Below are positions 58,202-64,000 of a stretch of 64,000 bases of DNA, piece after piece. This stretch comes from JACVRW01 sp963716215 (lineage in GTDB: Bacteria; Actinomycetota; Thermoleophilia; Solirubrobacterales; Thermoleophilaceae), in contig OY970298.1 in NCBI GenBank assembly GCA_963716215.1, positions 620,001-684,000 on the forward strand, read 5' to 3'. A model generated the notes under the pieces. It worked only from the letters and a program-made list of their open reading frames with translations. It made no database searches and had not been told where the DNA came from. The translations under genes and the position numbers were made by a program. Within the stretch, counting starts at the first letter, position 1, and each line of letters starts with the position of its first letter.

Positions 58202-59047
58202 ATGTCGGTTCGAGTACTCACAGGACCCACTGGCCGAGCGAGCATGGCCCCCGCAATCGATGCGGTGGTCGTGCTGGTGCTCAGCGCCGGCGTAGTGGCT
58301 CTGCTCGCGCGGACCGATCCACAGGACGGGCTCGTCTACCTGCTCGCGTTTCCGATCTGGATCGTCGCCAAAGACTTGGGCGTGCTCGCGGGGATGGTCG
58401 CCGGGGCGACCGCCCTGCTGTTCGTGGTCCTGGGTACGGAGCACGGTGCCGTGCTCGGGCCGCCCGGGTACGTGGGCTGCGCTGCAATCTTCTTCGGCAC
58501 CGGCGTGGCAGGGGCCTGGGCCGCGCACGAACACGGCCAGGGTGTGGCCGACAGGCCGGCGCCCGCGCTGCCCGTGCTCACGCTGCGGCCCGAGGTGGCT
58601 GGGATGGCCGACGCGCTCAGCCGTCGCGAGCTCCAGGTGCTGGAGATGATCGCGACCGGCGCCAACAACGCGGAGATCGCCGAGCGGTTCGTGATCTCGC
58701 TGAACACCGTCAAGTCTCACGTCAGCCGGATCCTCCACAAGCTGGGGGCAACGAATCGCACCGAGGCCGCCTTCCGCTACCTGGAGCTCTACGGCGCGCC
58801 CTCCGTCGACAGGATCACCGCCGCGAGCGCGACCAACGCGACCGTCTCGTCGCTCGCTGGCGGTGACGAGGTCGTCCTGCACCTCCAGGACGGGCGGGAC
58901 CTGGATCTCCCCCTGCTTCAGGAGGTCAGCGGCCACCTCGACGTCGGGAACTCGGCGATCGTGTACTTCGATCACTACGGGCGCCCGATCGGGTGGTTCG
59001 TGCCTGACGAGGGTGTCGGCGTCGACCTCCGGCGCTGGACCCCGTAG
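58202..59047 (+). CDS. membrane-anchored LuxR-family regulator (paralog 1)
   Basis: A 281-residue protein of unusual order: about four transmembrane helices (residues 17-105), a LuxR/GerE HTH (about 138-198: ALSRRELQVLEMIATGANNAEIAERF, TVKSHVSRILHKLGATNRTEA) and a C-terminal beta-rich domain (about 205-281) with VVLHLQDGRDLDLPL, AIVYFDHYGRPIGWF and the final GVDLRRWTP. AGGAG lies five bases before the ATG. A close paralog faces it at 61.2-62.0 kb; the two bracket the surface-protein genes, which are plausible targets. Confidence 0.8.
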   Translation: MSVRVLTGPTGRASMAPAIDAVVVLVLSAGVVALLARTDPQDGLVYLLAFPIWIVAKDLGVLAGMVAGATALLFVVLGTEHGAVLGPPGYVGCAAIFFGTGVAGAWAAHEHGQGVADRPAPALPVLTLRPEVAGMADALSRRELQVLEMIATGANNAEIAERFVISLNTVKSHVSRILHKLGATNRTEAAFRYLELYGAPSVDRITAASATNATVSSLAGGDEVVLHLQDGRDLDLPLLQEVSGHLDVGNSAIVYFDHYGRPIGWFVPDEGVGVDLRRWTP

Positions 59048-59210
59048 CACCGGCTGAGCCGCTGATCCTCCCTCGAAGCTCCATCGCTGATATGGGCTAG
59101 CCCCATGGGGAACAACCCTCCTGCGGCCGGGGCACGCCCGGTGTCCGCTCCGCCGCCGACCCGCCCGGGGTGGTCTCGGGCAAGGCCGGATAACTCGGGG
59201 GGTTTCACGC

Positions 59211-59762
59211 ATGCGCCCGCTGCGGTGCGCGGTTGCGCTGATCGCGCTTGGGATGACGGTTCTCGCGTTCGCACCGGCCACGGCGGGAGCCGCAGCCCCC
59301 TGTCACGGCAGGAGTGCCGCGGGCGACGTCAGGCAGTTCCAGAGGTCGCTGCTCTGCCTCCACAACGCCGAACGGCGCAAACATGGGCTGAGCCGGATGC
59401 ATTGGAACGGCACCCTCGCCCGCGTGGGTGGCGCGTACGCCCGCGATATGGTCGCCCGCCACTACTTCGGGCACTTCGGTCCAGGCGGCCGGGACCACAT
59501 GGATCGGCTCGCCTCGACCGGGTACAAGCCCGGCGTGGGCTGCTGGACCGCGGGAGAGAACCTGCTCACTTCGAACGGACCGTCGACCGCCAGTCAGGTC
59601 ATGCAGGCCTGGATGAACAGCCCCGCCCACCGCCAGAACGTGTTGCGCGCCGGCTGGCACGACTTCGGCCTCGGCGTGGCGAGGGCGGCACCGCGAGGAG
59701 GTCCACGCGGGCTCACCCTCGTCGCGCTTTTCGGCGTACGCTCGAAGCGACTCTGCGGCTAG
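59211..59762 (+). CDS. secreted CAP (SCP/PR1) domain protein
   Basis: A 183-residue protein: signal peptide ending TAGAAAPC, then the CAP fold with SLLCLHNAERRKHGLSRMHW, the conserved His in ARHYFGHFGPGGRDHMDRL, AGENLLTSNG and MNSPAHRQNVLRAGWHDFGLG. Bacterial CAP proteins are extracellular, of unclear function. Cysteines near the start and end may form a disulphide. ATG 59211 follows a GGGGGG-type weak ribosome site. It lies downstream of the LuxR gene in the same direction with a 163-base gap in which I see no gene. Confidence 0.88.
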   Translation: MRPLRCAVALIALGMTVLAFAPATAGAAAPCHGRSAAGDVRQFQRSLLCLHNAERRKHGLSRMHWNGTLARVGGAYARDMVARHYFGHFGPGGRDHMDRLASTGYKPGVGCWTAGENLLTSNGPSTASQVMQAWMNSPAHRQNVLRAGWHDFGLGVARAAPRGGPRGLTLVALFGVRSKRLCG

Positions 59763-59813
59763 CACCGGCTGGCGCGGGGACGCCTCCTCGCCCCCGCGCC
59801 TGCCGGCGTCAGC

Positions 59814-60362
59814 TCAGGCTGACTGCGAGCGCCGGAACAGCACGCCGCCGCCGATCAGGGAGCCCCCTCCCAGGAGCACCTGAATCAGGACGTTGAATCC
59901 CGTCACCGGAAGCTGCTTCTCGGTGTCGGTTCCCCCAGCCTGGAACACGGCCACGGGGGTTGTGGGGACCTCTTCCCGGGTCTCGACCTGGCCCTTGACG
60001 GTCGGAGCCGTGGGCGGCGCGGGGACGGCCTCAGGCTTCGGAGCCGGCGCGGGCGCCGGAGCCGGAGCAGGAGCCGGTGCGGGCGCCGCCACAGGGGCCG
60101 GAGCCGGAGCCGGAACAACCGGAGCCGGAGCGGGCGCCGGAGCAGGAGCCGGTGCGGGCGCCGGCGGCGGCGGGGCCGGCGGAGGAGCCGACGTGGGCCC
60201 GGGCGGCTTCGGGTACTCGTGGTCGTGGTGCGACGACCGGTCGTTCGACCGCTTGTCGCAGTCCGGGCTCCAGGCGACGGCACTGCCGGCGAACAGGCCG
60301 AGCAGGACCGCCGAAAGCCCCAAAACACCCCCGGTTCTGGCAAATCTACGCTTGATGGACAC
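59814..60362 (-). CDS. LPxTG-type cell-wall anchored protein with Ala-Pro repeats
   Basis: A 182-residue surface protein: signal peptide (FARTGGVLGLSAVLLGLFAGSAVA), a His/Asp/Ser-rich segment (DRSSHHDHEYPK), a long stretch of Ala-Pro repeats (about 55-120), then the sorting signal LPVTGFN, a hydrophobic helix and RRSQSA. LPVTG fits class E/A sortase substrates. GTG 60362 is preferred because AAGGAGG lies five bases before it. No sortase is encoded in the window. The repeats likely span the wall. Confidence 0.82.
   Translation of the reverse strand: MSIKRRFARTGGVLGLSAVLLGLFAGSAVAWSPDCDKRSNDRSSHHDHEYPKPPGPTSAPPPAPPPPAPAPAPAPAPAPAPVVPAPAPAPVAAPAPAPAPAPAPAPAPKPEAVPAPPTAPTVKGQVETREEVPTTPVAVFQAGGTDTEKQLPVTGFNVLIQVLLGGGSLIGGGVLFRRSQSA
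60030..60180 (-). repeat. short Gly/Ala/Pro codon repeats (GCCGGA/GCTCC type) coding the (AP)n spacer
   Basis: Repeated six-base units (GGAGCC, GGTGCG, GGCGCC variants) encode alternating Ala-Pro in the LPxTG protein. Length is likely variable between strains through slippage or recombination. Confidence 0.7.
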
Positions 60363-60495
60363 TGTGACCTCCTTGCCTCGACGGCATGCCGAGATATGCA
60401 TCAGTGCCCGTTGTTTCGGCACCCCAGAGGGGCCAGCTCATCCCCCCAAGGAGTGAAAAGGCTCGTCGCTTCGGGTGATTACGTGCGTATACGCG

Positions 60496-60837
60496 CTATT
60501 TGACCTTCAGCGTCATCCGCATGTCCGGGCTATGGATCGTGCAAACGATCTTGTAAGTCCCGCGCTTGGTCAGCTTCTTCGAGAAGGTCCCCGAGGTCTT
60601 GTCCTTCGAGTGGAACTTCACGGGGCCCTTCTTCACGGTCACGTTGTGCGGGTTGGTGCCCTCCCATTTCCACACGACTCGGTCGTTGCGCTGGACGGTC
60701 ACGGTCGCCTGTTTGCCCTCGCGCACGAAGTAGTCGTCGTCGACCTCGACTCCCTTGCGCTTGGACAGGGCGGGACCCGCCGTCAGCAGGGCGCCGAGCA
60801 GGGCGGTAAGGAGACCCACCACGAGCAGCTTGCGCAT
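60496..60837 (-). CDS. secreted cupredoxin (plastocyanin-like) protein
   Basis: A 113-residue exported blue-copper-type protein. Signal peptide (KLLVVGLLTALLGALLTAGPALS), then a beta-barrel with the type-1 copper ligands: His in GTNPHNVTV and Cys, His, Met in KIVCTIHSPDMRM. Could carry electrons or hold copper outside the cell. GGAGGAG lies just before ATG 60837. Lies between the LPxTG and zinc-ribbon genes on the same strand. Confidence 0.88.
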   Translation of the reverse strand: MRKLLVVGLLTALLGALLTAGPALSKRKGVEVDDDYFVREGKQATVTVQRNDRVVWKWEGTNPHNVTVKKGPVKFHSKDKTSGTFSKKLTKRGTYKIVCTIHSPDMRMTLKVK

Positions 60838-60900
60838 GTGCTCCTCCGATCGGGCGTGTTCGCTGCCCAGAGATACGCGGTGGAGCTCAGGCTGGTTCGA

Positions 60901-61101
60901 CTACGAGCCGCTCTCCTGCTGGTCGGCGCGCGTCCCGTCTCGCGGAACCAGCTTGCCTCCGCACTCGAGGCACGATTGCGGCGACTCCGTCTCCTGCGAC
61001 CCTTCCGGCGCGGGCGGGATGAACCAGACCGCCCCGCAGGATTCGCACACCAAGCTGTCGTTTTCGCGGGACTCGGGCATAGGAGGGAGATCTCCCCCCA
61101 T
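60901..61101 (-). CDS. small zinc-ribbon protein
   Basis: A 66-residue cytosolic protein with two CxxC knuckles (LVCESCGAVWFIPP and SCLECGGKLVPRD), typical of a rubredoxin/zinc-ribbon fold. ATG 61101 or the ATG at 61080 are both possible starts. No known function; its position between the cupredoxin and the second LuxR regulator makes it part of the island. Confidence 0.65.
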   Translation of the reverse strand: MGGDLPPMPESRENDSLVCESCGAVWFIPPAPEGSQETESPQSCLECGGKLVPRDGTRADQQESGS

Positions 61102-61159
61102 TGATAATGGAGCCTTTCGGCCGTGCTGGCCATCGGACGAATCGCGAGCGCCGCCGGCG

Positions 61160-62029
61160 CTAGGGTGTCCAGCGCCTGAGATCGACCCCGAGCTCGTCGT
61201 CTGGCAGGTACCAGCCGAGCGGCCGGTCGAGGCGATCGAAGTAGACGATCGCGGCAGCTCCGACCTCTACGCGCTCGCGGATCTGGTCCGGGAGCGGCAG
61301 CTCCAGCTCGCGCCCGTCCTCCAGCCGCAGCACCAGCGCGTCGCTGCGCCGCACAGCCGAGACCGTCGCGTTGAATGCGCTCGCCGCGGTGATCCGGCCC
61401 GGGTCGGCGTCCCGCTCGTGTGGCTCGCCCGACGACGACGGCGTCCCGTACAGCTCGGTGTAGCGGAAAGCCGCCTCTGTGCGGTTCGTGGCGGGCAGCT
61501 TCTGGAGTATCCGGCTGACGTGGGACTTGACGGTGTTCTGGGAGATGACGAACCGCTCGGCGACCTGGGCGTTGTTCGCCCCGGTCGCGATCATCTCCAG
61601 GATCTGCAGCTCGCGCCGGCTCAGGGCGCCGACCGGGCCCGCGACCTCGGGCCGGACGGTGAGCGGGGCCAGATCCGCCGTCCGCGCGCCGCCGCGCTGC
61701 TGCGCCGCCCGGGCGCCGGTTGCGACTGCCCCGGCGAAGAGTGCGGCAGAGCCCAGGTAGCCGAGCGGACCCAGAGCCATGTCCTGGGCGATGCCGAAGA
61801 CGACGACGAACACGAGCGCGCACAGCCCCGCGGCCGCGCCGGCGATCGCGCCCAGGTCCTTCGCGATGATCCATAGGGGGAAGGCGAGCAGGTAGCCAAG
61901 TGCGGCCTGCGGGTCGACGAACGCCACGAGCGCGACGACTCCAGCGCTGATCGCCACGACGCTGGCGGCGTCCGCGCGACTCATCCCCGAGCCGGTGGCG
62001 TAGCGACGGGGGACTGGTCGAACCGACAT
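61160..62029 (-). CDS. membrane-anchored LuxR-family regulator (paralog 2)
   Basis: A 289-residue paralog of the protein at 58.2 kb with the same layout: helices (about 20-110), HTH (about 138-198: ALSRRELQILEMIATGANNAQVAERF, QNTVKSHVSRILQKL) and the C-terminal domain with LVLRLEDGRELELPL, AIVYFDRLDRPLGWY and the identical ending GVDLRRWTP. The pair are strongly alike across all three regions, so recent duplication with inversion is likely. The gene faces away from thiI and is separated from it by 129 bases without a recognisable gene. Confidence 0.8.
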   Translation of the reverse strand: MSVRPVPRRYATGSGMSRADAASVVAISAGVVALVAFVDPQAALGYLLAFPLWIIAKDLGAIAGAAAGLCALVFVVVFGIAQDMALGPLGYLGSAALFAGAVATGARAAQQRGGARTADLAPLTVRPEVAGPVGALSRRELQILEMIATGANNAQVAERFVISQNTVKSHVSRILQKLPATNRTEAAFRYTELYGTPSSSGEPHERDADPGRITAASAFNATVSAVRRSDALVLRLEDGRELELPLPDQIRERVEVGAAAIVYFDRLDRPLGWYLPDDELGVDLRRWTP

Positions 62030-62158
62030 CTATCTGCCGGTCCGAGCGTTGACGTGCGTGATGTCCAGGATTTCAATCACCCCCTGCCGACGGCATGCGA
62101 AGACGTCCACACGTCGTGCCCAGGACTCTGGGGGCCGACGAAACTCCGAGTCGGAATA

Positions 62159-63382
62159 CTAAAGGCTGCTCCCGCGGTATTCGGACGGAGCGGGCCCAAC
62201 GGGGTCCGACACGCTCCGATCGAGGGTCGGATGGAACAACTCGGCCGACACGGCGAGCTGGTCGACCAGCTCCTCCACGTCGGCGGCGCGCTCGATGCGC
62301 TTCAGGTCATCGGAGTGCCCGCGCGTGGACGCCACCTTCGACGAGAACAGCTGGCAGCAGTCCTCGTCGGGCAGGATCGAGATGTCGTAGGTGCCGAGCG
62401 CCCGCGCGGCCTCCACGATCTCGGACTTGTCCCGGTCGATCAGCGGGCGCAGCAGCGGCAGCTGCGCCGCCTCCTCCACGACCGCAAGGTTGGGCAGCGT
62501 CTGCGAGGCCACCTGCCCGAGGGAGTCGCCGGTGGCCAGCGCGTCCGAGCCGAGCCGCTCTCCAAGGGCCGATGCGACGCGCATCATCAGCCGTCGCTGC
62601 GACAGCACCTGCAGCCGGCCGGCGCCCGCAGTGGCGAGCCGTCGCTGCGCCGGGCCGAACGTGACGACGTAGAGCCGCGAGTCGCCCTGGAAGCGGTCGA
62701 GGGTGCCCACCAGGGCGTACGCCTTGTAGATCGAGTCCGGTGTGGTGAACGGGCGCCCCGAGAAGTGCACGAAGTCGCAGCGCAGGCCGCGCTTCATCAT
62801 CCGGTAGGCCGCCACGGGCGAGTCGAGCCCGCCCGACAGCAGCACGAGCGCTCGCCCGCTCGTGCCCACCGGCAACCCACCGGCGCCGCGGATGCGCTCG
62901 ACCGACACGAGCAACTCCTTGTGGTCGACCTCCACGAACAGCTCGAGGTCGGGGTTGGAGAGGTCGACGCTGAGCCCGAGGCGCACCCGCACGACGTCGC
63001 CGAGCAGGCGCGCCAGCTCGATCGAACGCAGGGCGAAGCCCTTGTCACGGCGCCGCGCCCGCACCGCGAACGTGCGGCCGGGGAGGTCGCGCAGGAGGTC
63101 GATCGCTGCGTCGGCGGCCGCGGTGGCGTCGCGCTCGCAGCGCAGCGCAGGCTGCACCACGCTCACACCGGGCAGGCCGGTGCAGCGGTCGATCAACTCG
63201 TCGTGCGGAACGTCGCCGGTGACGATGAACACCCCACCGCGGTGGCGGATCTCCAGCGGGCCGAGATCCGCCGTCATGCGGCGCAGGTTGCGCTCGAGCG
63301 CCCCGACGAAGCGCGGCCGGTTGCGCCCCTTCAGGGCGAGCTCGCCGAACTTGAGCAGCACGCAGCGCTGCGGTCCGTTCAT
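62159..63382 (-). CDS. thiI: tRNA sulfurtransferase ThiI (4-thiouridine/thiamine)
   Basis: A 407-residue enzyme with NFLD/THUMP domains at the N-terminus (ELALKGRNRPRFVGALERNLRR, then FAVRARRRDKGF) and a PP-loop ATPase core with VLLSGGLDSPVAAYRMMKRG. A region LPDEDCCQLF near residue 350 holds the conserved Cys. No rhodanese domain. It makes s4U in tRNA and can supply sulfur for the thiazole of thiamine; thiL is 18 kb away. ATG 63382 with MNGPQRCVLLKFGE at the start. Confidence 0.92.
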   Translation of the reverse strand: MNGPQRCVLLKFGELALKGRNRPRFVGALERNLRRMTADLGPLEIRHRGGVFIVTGDVPHDELIDRCTGLPGVSVVQPALRCERDATAAADAAIDLLRDLPGRTFAVRARRRDKGFALRSIELARLLGDVVRVRLGLSVDLSNPDLELFVEVDHKELLVSVERIRGAGGLPVGTSGRALVLLSGGLDSPVAAYRMMKRGLRCDFVHFSGRPFTTPDSIYKAYALVGTLDRFQGDSRLYVVTFGPAQRRLATAGAGRLQVLSQRRLMMRVASALGERLGSDALATGDSLGQVASQTLPNLAVVEEAAQLPLLRPLIDRDKSEIVEAARALGTYDISILPDEDCCQLFSSKVASTRGHSDDLKRIERAADVEELVDQLAVSAELFHPTLDRSVSDPVGPAPSEYRGSSL

Positions 63383-63405
63383 GGTCGTGGGAGAACCTAG
63401 CGGTG

Positions 63406-63975
63406 CTACTCGTCCTCGTACAGCGACTCGCGGGCCAGCTCCGCCCCGCGCGCGCCGTAGAGACGGACCTCGACGTAGTCGCCGGTGTAGGCGTCGACCG
63501 ACAGCAGCGTGAAGCGATCCTCGACCAGCTCGCACTGGTCGGTCGTGGTCGGGCCGAGCTCAGTCGTGGCCACGACGCCGTTCGGCACGAGCGCCACGCC
63601 CCAGACGAGCGTGATCACCCCCCGGCGGCCCTCGGTGCCGCGCCACTGGCCGATCTCCTCGTCGGACAGGTCGAGCGTCCAGTCGGGATTGTGCTCGGCC
63701 GTCTCCTCGGTGAAGTCGGCCGTGGCCGTGAAGTCCGCGGCCTGGGCGCCCTCGTGCTCGCGCGTGTAGGACACGTACCCGAACACCTCGCCGCCCCCGG
63801 CGGGCGCCGTGGCCGGCACGTAGGTGCGGCCACCCCAGGTGCGCTCCGGGAACCAGGCGATGTCCGCCGGCTCGACCTCGACCCCGTCGGGCGCCGTCGC
63901 GGCGAACTGCGCGCCGAGCGCCTCGGCCCAGCGCCCGTACGGAAGGGGCTCCTGCGGCGACTCGGCGGCGAACAT
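63406..63975 (-). CDS. hypothetical protein, Trp- and acid-rich
   Basis: About 189 residues with no recognised family. It is acidic, rich in Trp/Gly and beta-strand patterns (IAWFPERTWGGRTYVPAT, VFGYVSYTREHE), with a middle EIGQWRGTEGRRGVITLVWGV. No signal peptide or membrane helix. ATG 63975 is used; GTG 63981 two codons further out is also possible. The gene lies 23 bases upstream of thiI and could be co-transcribed with it. Confidence 0.65.
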   Translation of the reverse strand: MFAAESPQEPLPYGRWAEALGAQFAATAPDGVEVEPADIAWFPERTWGGRTYVPATAPAGGGEVFGYVSYTREHEGAQAADFTATADFTEETAEHNPDWTLDLSDEEIGQWRGTEGRRGVITLVWGVALVPNGVVATTELGPTTTDQCELVEDRFTLLSVDAYTGDYVEVRLYGARGAELARESLYEDE

Positions 63976-64000
63976 GGGCACCTGGCGGGCGGCGGGGGGC

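Noticed and set aside
59048..59210. Near-palindrome ATGGGCTAGCCCCAT after the LuxR gene
   Set aside because: Arms are not perfect (one extra base) and there is no supporting context; too weak to call a terminator.
60030..60180. CRISPR-like repeat array
   Set aside because: Six-base coding repeats in frame with an Ala-Pro spacer; no spacers of uniform length and no cas genes.
62054..63400. Long plus-strand open frame of over 400 codons
   Set aside because: It lies entirely opposite thiI, which has a clear PP-loop and THUMP domain; its translation is Arg/Val-rich low-complexity typical of antisense frames in GC-rich DNA. The same reasoning removes long frames opposite otsA, dnaB, PBP1A and others.

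Overview
The window is a gene-dense, very GC-rich chromosomal segment with about 80 genes. It looks like a member of the Actinomycetota, most likely the class Thermoleophilia (Solirubrobacterales-like). This is inferred from base composition, many GTG/TTG starts, -10 elements of the form TAGNCT a few bases upstream of start codons, menaquinone and cytochrome bc genes, trehalose synthesis genes, dCTP deaminase, a Tat system and a c-di-AMP riboswitch in front of a cell-wall peptidase. I see no phage, insertion sequence, plasmid or CRISPR array, so this is core chromosome with a few accessory patches.

Layout. 1-9.5 kb: partial D-Ala-D-Ala ligase, a class I/II aminotransferase, DUF4126 protein, a phosphodiesterase-family enzyme, GtrA and GT87-like membrane proteins, a YmdB-type phosphoesterase, an ABC exporter pair and an ACT-domain protein. 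9.6-17.2 kb: a tetrapyrrole and respiration block (hemB, a fused siroheme-decarboxylase/Lrp-like protein, hemL, then Rieske, split cytochrome b, cytochrome c fusion, menG and polyprenyl diphosphate synthase). 17.2-25.6 kb: dcd, tatAC, a STAS protein, tRNA-Lys, a degenerate GGDEF protein, a CBS protein, the E1 beta and alpha subunits of a 2-oxoacid dehydrogenase with a GntR regulator, and a class IV aminotransferase. 25.5-29.4 kb: nucleotide-sugar genes (2-epimerase, 6-dehydrogenase, acetyltransferase) and an RDD protein. 29.4-35.3 kb (minus strand): rpsF, ssb, rpsR, rplI, dnaB, helicase loader and purA. 35.4-48.2 kb: trehalose genes (otsA, treT), anti-sigma-like ATPase, HtrA protease, a two-component system, a degenerate M28 membrane protein, a FlgM-like protein, thiL, PBP1A and MscS. 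48.2-57.8 kb: HAD, CPBP protease, L,D-transpeptidase, riboswitch-controlled M23 peptidase, pyrE, nudC, a GGDEF-EAL protein, an ArsR regulator and a PKD protein. 57.9-64 kb: tRNA-Arg, then an accessory-looking island of small surface and secreted proteins bracketed by two paralogous membrane-anchored LuxR regulators, then thiI and a hypothetical gene.

Three features stand out. (1) Several divergent gene pairs are separated by only 22-28 bp containing overlapping -10 hexamers on opposite strands, which suggests symmetrical bidirectional promoters making leaderless mRNAs. (2) The twin LuxR regulators have an unusual order (membrane segments, HTH, then a C-terminal domain), enclose genes for a CAP protein, an LPxTG protein, a cupredoxin and a zinc ribbon, and one has a 20-bp perfect-arm operator upstream. 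(3) Five genes (E1 alpha, rpsF, a small membrane protein, the L,D-transpeptidase, nudC) each appear to carry a single-base frameshift; sequencing or assembly error is the likeliest cause, so those five products should be read as probably intact in the cell.
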